Positions 8,102 through 16,132 of a stretch of DNA of 64,000 nucleotides are shown piece by piece. This DNA comes from Thiodiazotropha sp040507035 (GTDB lineage Bacteria > Pseudomonadota > Gammaproteobacteria > Chromatiales > Chromatiaceae), in NCBI GenBank assembly GCA_040507035.1, contig JBEVVR010000004.1, forward strand, positions 1 to 64,000, written 5' to 3'. The notes beneath the pieces were generated by a model that saw only the letters and a program-made list of their open reading frames with translations, was not told the DNA's origin and made no database searches. The position numbers were made by a program, and so were the translations under genes. The first letter of the stretch is position 1; the number at the start of each line of letters is the position of its first letter.

Positions 8102-8608
8102 ATGGCGAATTTCAATGCAAAGCCTGAGGGCGACGAGCTTCTTGAAAAGCTGGTCAATGTTAACCGGGTGGCGAAGGTGGTTAAGGGTGGCCGTCAGTTC
8201 GGCTTCTCCGCACTCACTGTTGTCGGTGACGGCAAGGGGCGTGTCGGTTTCGGTACCGGTAAGGCCCGCGAGGTTCCGGTGGCGATCCAGAAGGCCATGG
8301 AGACTGCGCGTAAAAACATGGTTTCGGTCCGGCTTAACGGCACAACCCTGCAGTACCCGGTGACCGGCAGACACGGCGCCGCCAAGGTGCATATGCAGCC
8401 CGCGTCCGACGGTACCGGCATCATCGCCGGCGGTGCGATGCGCGCCGTATTTGAGGTGCTTGGGGTGCAAAATGTACTCGCCAAGTGCATCGGGACAAAC
8501 AATCCCATGAATGTGGTGCGAGCCACCATCAATGGCTTGAATGAGATGACAGACGCCGAGTCCGTTGCCCTCAAGCGCGGTAAGAGCGTCGAGGATATCC
8601 TGGGGTAG
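8102..8608 (+). CDS. rpsE: 30S ribosomal protein S5
   Basis: A 168-residue protein. It has the double-stranded-RNA-binding-like N-terminal domain (NVNRVAKVVKGGRQFGFSAL, residues 16-35), GDGKGRVGFGTGKAREVP and the C-terminal NVVRATINGL segment. S5 contributes to decoding accuracy and the mRNA entry tunnel; spectinomycin-resistance changes map near residues 20-30 in other bacteria. Confidence 0.98.
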   Translation: MANFNAKPEGDELLEKLVNVNRVAKVVKGGRQFGFSALTVVGDGKGRVGFGTGKAREVPVAIQKAMETARKNMVSVRLNGTTLQYPVTGRHGAAKVHMQPASDGTGIIAGGAMRAVFEVLGVQNVLAKCIGTNNPMNVVRATINGLNEMTDAESVALKRGKSVEDILG

Positions 8609-8611
8609 ATC

Positions 8612-8800
8612 ATGGCTAAGAAGAAAATGATGCAGGTGACCCTGGTACGCAGCACGAATGGCAGATTGGCCAGTCATAAGGCGTGCGTAGCCGGTTTGGG
8701 CCTGCGACGAATGCATCAGGTCGTCGAAGTCGAGGATACCCCGGCGACGCGTGGCATGGTGAACAAGGTCAACTACATGGTTAAGGTTGTGGAGGCTTAA
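8612..8800 (+). CDS. rpmD: 50S ribosomal protein L30
   Basis: A 62-residue protein, MAKKKMMQVTLVRSTNGRLA onward, with the GLRRMHQVVEVEDTPATRGM core that identifies L30. Three bases lie between the rpsE stop and this ATG, and two between its stop and rplO, so the three are tightly packed. Confidence 0.97.
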   Translation: MAKKKMMQVTLVRSTNGRLASHKACVAGLGLRRMHQVVEVEDTPATRGMVNKVNYMVKVVEA

Positions 8801-8802
8801 AG

Positions 8803-9234
8803 ATGCGCTTGAATACACTACAACCTGCTGCAGGCAGCAAGAGCGATCGCAAACGCGTGGGACGCGGGATCGGCAGCGGTCTTGGTAAGACCTGTGGGCG
8901 TGGTCACAAGGGGCAGAAGTCCCGTTCCGGCGGCTATCACAAGGTCGGATTCGAGGGTGGCCAGATGCCCTTGCAGAGGCGTTTGCCGAAAGTGGGTTTC
9001 AGCTCTCGTGTCTCACTGACGACAGCAGAAGTACGGCTTGGTGAACTGGCAAAGATCGAAGGTGACACCATCGATCTGGAGGCCCTGAAAAAGGCCAATA
9101 TAGTCTCCCGTGGGATCAAACGGGCGAAGATATTCGCATCCGGAACAATCGAGCGCGCGGTAACCGTGAAGGGTATAGGCGCAACCAAGGGTGCTAAGGC
9201 TGCAATCGAAGCGGCTGGTGGCAAGGTAGAATAG
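8803..9234 (+). CDS. rplO: 50S ribosomal protein L15
   Basis: A 143-residue protein with the glycine/arginine-rich N-terminal extension (KRVGRGIGSGLGKTCGRGHKG) that threads into 23S rRNA, followed by FEGGQMPLQRRLPKVGF. The globular C-terminal domain ends KAAIEAAGGKVE. L15 is a late 50S assembly protein. Three bases separate it from secY, as in most proteobacteria. Confidence 0.98.
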   Translation: MRLNTLQPAAGSKSDRKRVGRGIGSGLGKTCGRGHKGQKSRSGGYHKVGFEGGQMPLQRRLPKVGFSSRVSLTTAEVRLGELAKIEGDTIDLEALKKANIVSRGIKRAKIFASGTIERAVTVKGIGATKGAKAAIEAAGGKVE

Positions 9235-9237
9235 ATC

Positions 9238-10590
9238 ATGGCCACCCAGGGATCACCAATGATGGGCGCACTTGGCAGCATGGGCCGCTTGACGGAACTA
9301 CGTCAACGGCTGTTGTTTGTTGCCGGTGCACTGTTGGTGTTCCGCATCGGTACCTTCATTCCGGTACCCGGAGTAAACCCGGTTGCACTTGCGGCACTCT
9401 TTGAGCAGGCCCAGGGATCGATCCTGGATATGTTCAATATGTTCTCCGGTGGCGCCCTTGAACGTGCCAGTCTGTTTGCCCTCGGTATCATGCCTTACAT
9501 CTCCGCCTCGATCATCATGCAGCTGATGTCGGCGGTTATCCCCTCTTTGGAACAACTAAAGAAGGAAGGAGAGGCCGGGCGCAGGAAGATAACTCAATAT
9601 ACCCGTTACGGCACTGTCGTTCTGGCCACATTCCAAGCGGTGGGTATCTCCATTGCACTGCAGAGTCAGGTTGTGGGGGGAGAGACAATAGTCATCCATC
9701 AGGGGGTAGGTTTTGTCGTCACCGCTGCTGTGTCATTGGTGACCGGTACCATGTTCCTGATGTGGCTGGGAGAACAGATCACCGAGCGCGGCATAGGTAA
9801 CGGTATATCGTTGATCATCTTCGCCGGTATCGTCGCAGGTCTGCCGTCCGCAATTGGTGGCACCCTGGAGCTTGCCCGTACCGGGGAGCTGAACGCACTG
9901 ACGATTCTGTTTCTGTTCGTCCTCGCTATCGCAGTGACAGCCTTTGTGGTCTTTGTGGAGCGTGGGCAACGCCGCATCACTATCAACTACGCCAAGCGCC
10001 AGCAGGGCAGGCGTATGCTTGCTGCGCAGAGCAGCCATCTGCCGCTGAAGCTGAACATGTCGGGTGTTATCCCGCCGATTTTTGCCTCGAGCATCATCCT
10101 CTTTCCGGCGACGCTCGGGCAGTGGTTTGGAAACACGGAGGGTACCCGCTGGATCCAGGACATTTTTGCCAAACTGTCGCCTGGTGAACCGGTCTACGTA
10201 ATGGCCTATGCGGCAGCGATTATCTTTTTCTGTTTTTTCTATACAGCATTGGTCTTCAATTCACGGGAGACAGCTGACAATCTGAAGCGTTCCGGCGCGT
10301 TTATTCCCGGCATACGCCCGGGGGAACAAACAGCCAAGTATATCGATGGTGTAATGAGCAAGCTGACCTTCTGGGGTGCGATCTACATCACCTCGGTTTG
10401 CCTGCTGCCGGAATTCCTGATCGTCGGTTGGAACGTGCCCTTTTACTTTGGAGGTACGTCGCTGTTGATCATAGTGGTGGTGGTGATGGATTTCATGGCG
10501 CAGATACAGGCGCATCTGATGTCGCACCAATATGAGGGCCTGATGAAGAAGGCCAACCTGAAAGGTAGCGGCGCCGGACTGTTGCGCTAG
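9238..10590 (+). CDS. secY: Protein translocase subunit SecY
   Basis: The 450-residue inner-membrane protein matches the family's ten transmembrane segments. It forms the channel of the SecYEG complex that exports unfolded proteins and inserts membrane proteins. Recognisable segments are FRIGTFIPVPGVNP (first transmembrane region), GIMPYISASIIMQL, the cytoplasmic RRITINYAKRQQGRRM loop that contacts SecA and the ribosome, and FNSRETADNLKRSGAFIPGI. The gene is coupled to rplO by a three-base gap and is followed by rpmJ. Confidence 0.99.
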   Translation: MATQGSPMMGALGSMGRLTELRQRLLFVAGALLVFRIGTFIPVPGVNPVALAALFEQAQGSILDMFNMFSGGALERASLFALGIMPYISASIIMQLMSAVIPSLEQLKKEGEAGRRKITQYTRYGTVVLATFQAVGISIALQSQVVGGETIVIHQGVGFVVTAAVSLVTGTMFLMWLGEQITERGIGNGISLIIFAGIVAGLPSAIGGTLELARTGELNALTILFLFVLAIAVTAFVVFVERGQRRITINYAKRQQGRRMLAAQSSHLPLKLNMSGVIPPIFASSIILFPATLGQWFGNTEGTRWIQDIFAKLSPGEPVYVMAYAAAIIFFCFFYTALVFNSRETADNLKRSGAFIPGIRPGEQTAKYIDGVMSKLTFWGAIYITSVCLLPEFLIVGWNVPFYFGGTSLLIIVVVVMDFMAQIQAHLMSHQYEGLMKKANLKGSGAGLLR

Positions 10591-10629
10591 CTGTGAAAGC
10601 TTAAGAATTCGTTATTTGGAGTCTGAAAC

Positions 10630-10743
10630 ATGAAAGTGCGTGCATCGGTAAAAAAGATCTGCAGGAACTGCAAGATCGTGCGCCGCAATGGCGTGGTCAG
10701 AGTGATCTGCAAAGAGGGGCGCCACAAGCAGCGCCAGGGTTGA
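10630..10743 (+). CDS. rpmJ: 50S ribosomal protein L36 (zinc-binding type)
   Basis: A 37-residue gene, too short for most automatic length cut-offs. It reads MKVRASVKKICRNCKIVRRN and ends GRHKQRQG. Cysteines 11, 14 and 27 and histidine 32 form the zinc site of the C+ form of L36. A GGAG site lies about eight bases before the ATG. It sits in its normal place between secY and rpsM. Confidence 0.97.
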   Translation: MKVRASVKKICRNCKIVRRNGVVRVICKEGRHKQRQG

Positions 10744-10852
10744 TCTGGTCAAGATTTAGTGTTGCATCCGCTTGCTAGAGGCGGTTGTGTAGAGTAACAT
10801 TGTGCGTTTACCTTCGGCGAAGTGCCAGAGGTTTGCTCAGGAGATTTTAGAG
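10744..10852 (+). promoter_or_regulatory. Leader of the alpha operon (candidate promoter and S4-responsive site)
   Basis: A 109-base gap separates rpmJ from rpsM. It contains TTGCTA and TAACAT spaced by 17 bases (10772-10800), a moderate sigma-70 match, then a run of small hairpins including CTTC-GGC-GAAG before the GGAG ribosome binding site. In E. coli this interval holds the mRNA pseudoknot bound by ribosomal protein S4, which represses the alpha operon. Position and length fit that; the fold itself was not verified. Confidence 0.4.
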
Positions 10853-11209
10853 ATGGCTCGAATTGCTGGGGTCAACATTCCAGACCGAAAACATACGGTC
10901 ATAGCGCTGACATCGATCTACGGTATCGGGCGCTCACGTGCCGGCGATATCTGTAAAGAGGCAGGTATCGAGCCGAACACCAAAATACAGGAACTGAGTG
11001 AAGAGCAGGTCGATAGCATTCGCTCCATCGTCTCCCGCTACACGGTAGAGGGTGACCTGCGTCGCGAAGTCTCCATGAACATCAAACGTCTGATGGATCT
11101 GGGTTGCAATCGTGGGATTCGCCACCGCCGCGGACTGCCGCTGCGCGGGCAGCGCACGCGCACCAATGCCAGAACCCGCAAGGGTCCGCGCCGTCCGATC
11201 AAGCGTTAA
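10853..11209 (+). CDS. rpsM: 30S ribosomal protein S13
   Basis: 118 residues with this start, the same as E. coli. The frame is open further upstream to a GTG at 10802, but MARIAGVNIPDRKHTVIALT is the conserved N-terminus and a GGAG site lies about ten bases before it. The helix-two-turn-helix region (YGIGRSRAGDICKEAG) and the C-terminal RGQRTRTNARTRKGPRRP tail are standard. S13 forms intersubunit bridges B1a and B1b. Confidence 0.97.
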   Translation: MARIAGVNIPDRKHTVIALTSIYGIGRSRAGDICKEAGIEPNTKIQELSEEQVDSIRSIVSRYTVEGDLRREVSMNIKRLMDLGCNRGIRHRRGLPLRGQRTRTNARTRKGPRRPIKR

Positions 11210-11240
11210 TCAATCATATACGAATCTGTAGGTACAGAAG

Positions 11241-11630
11241 ATGGCAAAACCTAGTGTCCGTGGTAAGAAAAAGGTAAAGAAGAGTGTGACCGACGGGGTC
11301 GCTCATATCCATGCCTCTTTCAACAACACAATCATCACCATAAGCGACCGCCAGGGAAATGCACTGGCCTGGGCAACCGCCGGTGGGTCGGGATTCCGCG
11401 GTTCTAGGAAGAGTACCCCCTTTGCTGCACAGGTCGCCGCTGATCGCGTAGGCCAGATGGTGAAGGAGTACGGGGTAAAGAATCTCGATGTGAATGTGAA
11501 GGGTCCGGGACCCGGTCGTGAATCCGCCGTTCGTTCCCTGAACAACGCGGGTTTCAAGATCACCAGCATCTCTGATGTCACCCCTATACCGCACAATGGC
11601 TGCCGTCCTCCCAAGAAGCGCCGCGTCTAA
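11241..11630 (+). CDS. rpsK: 30S ribosomal protein S11
   Basis: The 129-residue protein equals the E. coli length. It has DGVAHIHASFNNTIITISDR near residue 20 and the signature GPGPGRESAVRSLNNAGFKI near residue 88, ending CRPPKKRRV. S11 lies on the 30S platform next to the mRNA exit. It has 31 bases upstream and 19 downstream before rpsD. Confidence 0.98.
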   Translation: MAKPSVRGKKKVKKSVTDGVAHIHASFNNTIITISDRQGNALAWATAGGSGFRGSRKSTPFAAQVAADRVGQMVKEYGVKNLDVNVKGPGPGRESAVRSLNNAGFKITSISDVTPIPHNGCRPPKKRRV

Positions 11631-11649
11631 TTATTGGAGTTACTGAAAA

Positions 11650-12270
11650 ATGGCAAGGTACATCGGACCCAAATGTAAGCTGAGCCGCAGGGAAGGCACA
11701 GACCTGTTCCTGAAGAGTCGCGTGCGCTCACTCGATTCCAAGTGCAATATGGAGAAGGTGCCTGGGCAGATGGGCGATCGCCGTCGCCGGGTATCGGATT
11801 ACGGCCTGCAACTGCGTGAGAAGCAGAAAGTTCGCCGTATCTATGGTGTTATGGAAAAGCAGTTCCGTAACTACTATAAAACGGCAGCCCAGAGCAAAGG
11901 CGCGACCGGTGAAAACCTGTTGCAGCTGCTTGAGACACGTCTTGATAACGTCGTCTATCGCATGGGTTTTGGTTCCACCCGTGCCGAAGCACGTCAACTC
12001 GTGAGCCACAAGGCGATAGAGGTCAACGGAAAGATTGTCAATGTGCCCTCGTTCAAGGTTACTGCCGAGGATGAAGTCTCAATCAGAGAGAAGGCAAAGA
12101 AGCAGTTAAGGATTCAGGGCGCACTTGAACTGCAAGGCCAGTTTGGTTTTGTCGATTGGGTTGAGGTTGACCCGAAGGCAATGAAAGGCAAGCTGAAGCG
12201 CGTACCCGACCGTTCTGATTTGTCCGCCGAGATTAATGAGCAACTGGTCGTCGAGCTCTACTCCAAGTAA
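11650..12270 (+). CDS. rpsD: 30S ribosomal protein S4
   Basis: The 206-residue protein equals the E. coli length. It starts MARYIGPKCKLSRREGTDLF and contains an S4 RNA-binding domain around residues 95-160 (LETRLDNVVYRMGFGSTRAE, then QLVSHKAIEVNGKIVNVPS). S4 is a primary 16S rRNA binder and in E. coli represses the alpha operon through the rpsM leader. Confidence 0.99.
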   Translation: MARYIGPKCKLSRREGTDLFLKSRVRSLDSKCNMEKVPGQMGDRRRRVSDYGLQLREKQKVRRIYGVMEKQFRNYYKTAAQSKGATGENLLQLLETRLDNVVYRMGFGSTRAEARQLVSHKAIEVNGKIVNVPSFKVTAEDEVSIREKAKKQLRIQGALELQGQFGFVDWVEVDPKAMKGKLKRVPDRSDLSAEINEQLVVELYSK

Positions 12271-12290
12271 GCCTTGACGAGGGAATATAC

Positions 12291-13289
12291 ATGACCGAAA
12301 GCGTTACGGAATTTCTCAAACCCCGGATAGTCAACGTTCAACCCATCACCGCAACACGTGCGAAAGTGACCCTTGAACCGTTGGAGCGGGGGTTTGGCCA
12401 TACCCTGGGAAATGCGTTGCGGCGCATCCTTCTCTCATCCATGCCTGGTAGTGCGATCACCGAGGTCGAGATCTCCGATGTACTGCATGAATACACCACG
12501 ATAGAGGGTGTTCAGGAGGATGTACTCGATGTGCTGCTCAACCTGAAACAGGTTGCGATCATGATGCACACCCGGGACGACGCGACCCTCAAGCTGCAGA
12601 AAAAGGGACCAGGCCAGGTGCTGGCCAGCGACATCACGCTGGATCACGATGTTGAGATCGCCAATCCGGATTTGGTGATTGCCACACTGACCAAGTCAGG
12701 TGAGATCAACATGACCCTGAATGTACGCCGCGGCCGTGGTTACCAGCCGGCATCCGTCCGCCTCGGCAGCGCCGGGGATGAGCGACCGATAGGGATGCTG
12801 CAGGTGGATGCCCTGTTTAGTCCGATCCGGGAAGTGGCCTACAGTGTGGAGGCGGCCCGTGTCGAGCAGAATACAGGCCTTGATCGCCTGGTGATAGAGC
12901 TGGAGACCAATGGAACCATCGATCCTGAGGAGGCAATTCGCCGCTCAGCCAGCATCCTGCGCGATCAGCTCTCAGTATTTGTCGATCTGGAAGCGGAAGC
13001 GGCAGAGTCGGTCTCCGAACCCGAGGAGCCTGCGATCGATCCGATACTGCTGCGCCCGGTCGACGATCTGGAATTAACCGTTCGTTCGGCGAACTGTCTG
13101 AAGGCGGAGAACATCTTCCTCATCGGTGACCTGATCCAGCGCACCGAGGTGGAGTTGCTGAAGACACCGAATCTGGGTAAGAAGTCGCTGACAGAGATCA
13201 AGGACGTACTTGCCCGCCGTGGTCTCTCGCTTGGTATGCGTCTCGAGCATTGGCCGCCGGAAAACATTGAGGAGCAACTGACCCACTGA
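12291..13289 (+). CDS. rpoA: DNA-directed RNA polymerase subunit alpha
   Basis: A 332-residue protein (E. coli 329). The N-terminal dimerisation domain contains LEPLERGFGHTLGNALRRIL near residue 30. A glutamate-rich linker near residue 240 leads to the C-terminal domain, which binds UP elements and activators and contains LKAENIFLIGDLIQRTEVEL and LGKKSLTEIKDVLARRGLSL. It scaffolds assembly of the beta and beta' subunits. Its co-transcription with ribosomal genes ties polymerase supply to growth. Confidence 0.99.
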   Translation: MTESVTEFLKPRIVNVQPITATRAKVTLEPLERGFGHTLGNALRRILLSSMPGSAITEVEISDVLHEYTTIEGVQEDVLDVLLNLKQVAIMMHTRDDATLKLQKKGPGQVLASDITLDHDVEIANPDLVIATLTKSGEINMTLNVRRGRGYQPASVRLGSAGDERPIGMLQVDALFSPIREVAYSVEAARVEQNTGLDRLVIELETNGTIDPEEAIRRSASILRDQLSVFVDLEAEAAESVSEPEEPAIDPILLRPVDDLELTVRSANCLKAENIFLIGDLIQRTEVELLKTPNLGKKSLTEIKDVLARRGLSLGMRLEHWPPENIEEQLTH

Positions 13290-13336
13290 GGCTGTTGCAT
13301 ACCCTATTTAACTTTTGAATTTGTGGAACTAGAACC

Positions 13337-13741
13337 ATGCGCCATCGCAAATCAGGACGCCAGCTGAATCGTAACAGCAGTCACCGCAATGCCATGTTCA
13401 GAAATATGACCGTGTCGTTGATCAATCACGAGTTGATCAAGACGACCCTGCCAAAGGCTAAAGAGCTACGGCGGGTGGCTGAACCGCTGATCACCCTCTC
13501 CAAGACCGACAGCGTGGCAAAGCGCCGCCTGGCATTCGATCGCCTGCGTGACAAGGCTGCGGTAGGCAAACTCTTTGCCGAGTTGGGTCCACGATATCAG
13601 GAGAGGCCTGGAGGCTACCTGCGTATCATGAAGTGCGGTTACCGCCCTGGGGACCAGGCACCGATGGCCTATGTGGAGCTGGTTGACCGCCCGATAGCGG
13701 AAGAGCAGGAAGAGGTCGAAAGCGAAACAGAGGCAGAATAA
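13337..13741 (+). CDS. rplQ: 50S ribosomal protein L17
   Basis: A 134-residue protein starting MRHRKSGRQLNRNSSHRNAM, the L17 signature. The C-terminal tail is acidic (EEQEEVESETEAE) and slightly longer than the E. coli protein of 127 residues. L17 lies near the tunnel exit. It is the last gene of the alpha operon; a strong terminator follows within 30 bases. Confidence 0.98.
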   Translation: MRHRKSGRQLNRNSSHRNAMFRNMTVSLINHELIKTTLPKAKELRRVAEPLITLSKTDSVAKRRLAFDRLRDKAAVGKLFAELGPRYQERPGGYLRIMKCGYRPGDQAPMAYVELVDRPIAEEQEEVESETEAE

Positions 13742-13766
13742 GCCTTAACCGGTTCGCTAAATAGAA

Positions 13767-13800
13767 TCAAAAACCCACATCTGCTGATGTGGGTTTTTTT
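13767..13800. terminator. Bidirectional intrinsic terminator ending the ribosomal cluster
   Basis: A perfect 11-base-pair stem (AAACCCACATC / GATGTGGGTTT, 13771-13781 with 13786-13796) with loop TGCT is followed by a run of T on the plus strand and flanked by A on the other side. It can therefore stop both the alpha operon and the convergent cytochrome gene that ends at 13897. Confidence 0.93.
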
Positions 13801-13896
13801 ATGTCTTTCGGCCAAGCGCAGACGACATGTTTGAACGTGCGGATGGATAATGTGGGCTTTCAGGTGCTCTCCTCAGGTCCAACAATGGACCCAAGT

Positions 13897-14565
13897 CTAA
13901 CGCTTCAAATTTTTCATCAGATCCTGCAGCGCTACGCTCTGGGTTCCCGTGCCGGGTTTATCGCTCTGTTGAGGGTTATCAAGTTCGAAGATTCGGTGCC
14001 CATTAATCATCCCGGAGATATCCGATCCCCTGCCGGCGAGGTCGTGACTGAAGACCGCGGGGATATGCAACAGGGTAAATACCGTAATAACCTGGTAACT
14101 CAGGTGATGCAGATCGTGCAAGCTCAAGCTGCCGATCATGGAGATATCCTTGAGTAGCACTAATCCGCTGATGGCGCTCAGAAGCAGAAAAAAGAATATC
14201 GCCAGATAGAGAGGTCCCCAAAGCGGGTTATGACTATACCACCTGGGCAGGGGTGCCTTGCCAAGGGTAAGATAAAATTTCGCTACCAGCCAGGCCTGTG
14301 ACAGGCGATGCAGGTCCGGTTCACAGGAGGATAGATGTTCGCTGTCGCTACCAAACAGGAGCAGATAGAGTCTCAGCACCAGGGCTGGCAGGAACAGGCC
14401 GCTGAGCATAAAGTGAATCTCAGCTGCGCTCTGTGCCATCAGTGGTGTATTGTTCATGAGCCAACCGGTGACTAGCAGGCCAATGGTGGAGAGTCCAAGA
14501 ATCCAGTGGGCAATTCTGAGTCTGCTGCTCCAAACCAGAACGCGAACAACATTTGATATCTGCAT
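13897..14565 (-). CDS. Cytochrome b561 / Ni-hydrogenase-type di-haem membrane cytochrome
   Basis: A 222-residue protein with about four transmembrane helices, beginning near residue 19 (RIAHWILGLSTIGLLVTGWL). Candidate haem ligands are His20 and His51 in the first two helices and the histidine-rich LHDLHHLSYQ and LLHIPAVFSH segments in the last two. These fit the bacterial cytochrome b561 family, which passes electrons between quinones and periplasmic partners. No c-type cytochrome or hydrogenase gene lies next to it, so its partner is unknown. It converges on rplQ and has its own promoter region of about 110 bases shared with the methyltransferase gene. Confidence 0.8.
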   Translation of the reverse strand: MQISNVVRVLVWSSRLRIAHWILGLSTIGLLVTGWLMNNTPLMAQSAAEIHFMLSGLFLPALVLRLYLLLFGSDSEHLSSCEPDLHRLSQAWLVAKFYLTLGKAPLPRWYSHNPLWGPLYLAIFFFLLLSAISGLVLLKDISMIGSLSLHDLHHLSYQVITVFTLLHIPAVFSHDLAGRGSDISGMINGHRIFELDNPQQSDKPGTGTQSVALQDLMKNLKR

Positions 14566-14679
14566 CTTCAGCTACCGGAAAAAATATCCATTAAAGCATG
14601 CATAATCTAGCAACGATACGAGAATTGCCTGGAGAATTGTCATGGTCTTTGGTTATCTCGGCGGCCACCCGGATCAATC

Positions 14680-15258
14680 ATGATTAGAGTGAGAAAGTCC
14701 AAACAGCAACGCAGGGCCGAGCGTGATCAGGCGATGCTGAGATACACCAAGCAGCGCCAACGCAATCTTTTGGCGAAGCCCGGTGTGCATCAGTTTATCC
14801 TGGTGCTTGACCATATGAAGGCCGGTTTCAACGTGGCAAAGATCTTTCGCAGCGCCGAGGCGTTCGGCGCCCATGAGGTGCATTTGGTGAATATCGGTCC
14901 TTTCGATCCCGCTCCGGGAAAAGGCGCCTTCAAAAAGGTCCCGGCCCGTTTTTTTGACAGTTTTGAGGAGAGTTATCGGGATCTTAGAGAGCGGGGCTAT
15001 GAGATTGTCAGGCTTGAAGGGGGAGGTGAGTACTTGCTAACCGACTGTAGCATGGCCAGCAAGACTGCCTTTGTTTTAGGCCATGAGGAGTGGGGGCACA
15101 GCTTCGATCGCTGCGACTATCCCGATATCACTTCAATCGCCATACCTCAGTTCGGGCAAGTGGAGAGTCTTAATGTAGCGGTAGCGGCGTCTGTAGTGAT
15201 GTATGAATATGTACGCCAGCAGGGCATTGAGAGTCGTGACCCTATCGCTCCTGAATAG
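14680..15258 (+). CDS. SpoU/TrmH-family RNA 2'-O-methyltransferase
   Basis: A 192-residue knotted methyltransferase of the SPOUT class. The three family motifs are present: NVAKIFRSAEAFGAHEVHLV near residue 50 (motif 1, catalytic arginine), FVLGHEEWG near residue 128 (motif 2) and IPQFGQVESLNVAVAASVVM near residue 153 (motif 3, S-adenosylmethionine binding). The very basic N-terminus (RVRKSKQQRRAERDQAML) may help bind RNA. The family methylates ribose in tRNA or rRNA; the exact target cannot be read from sequence. It is divergent from the cytochrome gene. Confidence 0.85.
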   Translation: MIRVRKSKQQRRAERDQAMLRYTKQRQRNLLAKPGVHQFILVLDHMKAGFNVAKIFRSAEAFGAHEVHLVNIGPFDPAPGKGAFKKVPARFFDSFEESYRDLRERGYEIVRLEGGGEYLLTDCSMASKTAFVLGHEEWGHSFDRCDYPDITSIAIPQFGQVESLNVAVAASVVMYEYVRQQGIESRDPIAPE

Positions 15259-15298
15259 GTCACTCTCGCAGGGAAGGTGAGTAGATAATAGTTAAAAT

Positions 15299-15385
15299 CT
15301 ATAGATCTGGCAAATCCATAGTTTTTGTTGTTAAGACGGATATTGTGATGATCGCTAACGAAGCTATCAGCAGTAGTCCGGACAT
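15299..15385 (-). CDS. Small single-helix membrane peptide, 28 residues
   Basis: The peptide MSGLLLIASLAIITISVLTT plus an eight-residue tail ending DLPDL is one hydrophobic helix followed by a short acidic end. The frame is preceded by AAAGAGGAGAAATCGT, a near-ideal ribosome binding site eight bases from the ATG, which is the main argument that it is real. A perfect ten-base inverted repeat (AGTGGCCTAA, 15411-15420 with 15435-15444) lies about 25 bases upstream. I do not recognise the family. It is too short to match KdpF, CydX or similar small subunits convincingly. Confidence 0.5.
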   Translation of the reverse strand: MSGLLLIASLAIITISVLTTKTMDLPDL

Positions 15386-15410
15386 ACGATTTCTCCTCTT
15401 TATTTTAGTT

Positions 15411-15444
15411 AGTGGCCTAACTACATAACCAACCTTAGGCCACT
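15411..15444. repeat. Perfect 10-bp inverted repeat upstream of the small membrane peptide
   Basis: AGTGGCCTAA (15411-15420) and TTAGGCCACT (15435-15444) are exact reverse complements with a 14-base spacer. It could be a leader hairpin for the 28-residue peptide or an operator; there is no T-run beside it, so a terminator is less likely. Confidence 0.6.
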
Positions 15445-15493
15445 TGCGGTCATTTTTATGTGACTTATAACTTAGTAATCTTAAGGACAACTT

Positions 15494-15520
15494 AAAAAGA
15501 TTGTGAATCCGGTCACAATC
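15494..15520 (-). terminator. Intrinsic terminator for the minus-strand operon (also CRP-site-like)
   Basis: On the minus strand GATTGTGA and TCACAATC form a perfect eight-base-pair stem with a six-base loop followed by TTTTT, starting four bases after the phosphatase stop. That is the best reading. The same sequence is also an exact TGTGA-N6-TCACA palindrome, the consensus of a CRP site, and it lies about 115 bases upstream of the small membrane peptide, so a regulatory role is possible. Confidence 0.65.
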
Positions 15521-15523
15521 GTT

Positions 15524-16132
15524 TCATTCCTGCAGTCGAGTTCTTCCCATGAAGACCAGGGTGGGGGGGCGCTCTTTTTCAATTCGGATCCGGGTGAGGC
15601 TGGCGGTATGGACGGAGAGCTTGTACATCGAGCCTACAGGAGCCTCCAGGATGTGGCTGATTATCGCGCGTATGACGCCTGCATGGGCCACCAACAGCAG
15701 ATGACGCCCCTCATAGCGCTCGCAGGCGCTGGTGTAGGCCTGAAGCACACGACTCCGGAAATTATCGAGGTCTTCCGCACCCTGGGGCCTGTTTTGTACC
15801 GGATCCCGGTAGAATCGAGAGAGGATCTTGGGGTCACGGCTGCGCAACTGATCACCCGTTTGGCCTTCCCAGTCGCCAAACCCAACTTCCTTGAGGCGCT
15901 CATCCAACTCCATCTCAACCTTGAGTTCCCGAGCCAAGGAGGTGGCAAATTCACTACAGCGCCGCAGAGGAGAAGAGACGATGCCATGCCAGGGGCGGCT
16001 ACCGGAGGCGGCATGCCACATCTGTTTCCAGCCGCGTTCACTCAGGGGATCATCGACCTGTCCCCGATAGCGTCGGCCGCCTATCGGTTCTCCATGTCGC
16101 AGCAGATCTATCGTTGTATCGGCTTGTAGCAC
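15524..16132 (-). CDS. Histidine phosphatase family protein (phosphoglycerate mutase-like)
   Basis: A 202-residue protein with the LLRHGEP motif; His13 is the residue phosphorylated during catalysis. The second catalytic histidine is in LLLVAHAGVIRAI near residue 150 and the acid is in LKEVGFGDWEGQ near residue 85. Members of this branch include alpha-ribazole phosphatase CobC and sugar-phosphate phosphatases; no cobalamin genes are nearby, so the substrate is open. It starts with GTG directly at the ampE stop and is the last gene of the operon. Confidence 0.85.
   Translation of the reverse strand: MLQADTTIDLLRHGEPIGGRRYRGQVDDPLSERGWKQMWHAASGSRPWHGIVSSPLRRCSEFATSLARELKVEMELDERLKEVGFGDWEGQTGDQLRSRDPKILSRFYRDPVQNRPQGAEDLDNFRSRVLQAYTSACERYEGRHLLLVAHAGVIRAIISHILEAPVGSMYKLSVHTASLTRIRIEKERPPTLVFMGRTRLQE

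Noticed and set aside
13789..14157. 122-codon plus-strand frame starting within the terminator
   Set aside because: It is antisense to the cytochrome b561 gene and begins in the terminator T-run; the minus-strand protein has clear family motifs.
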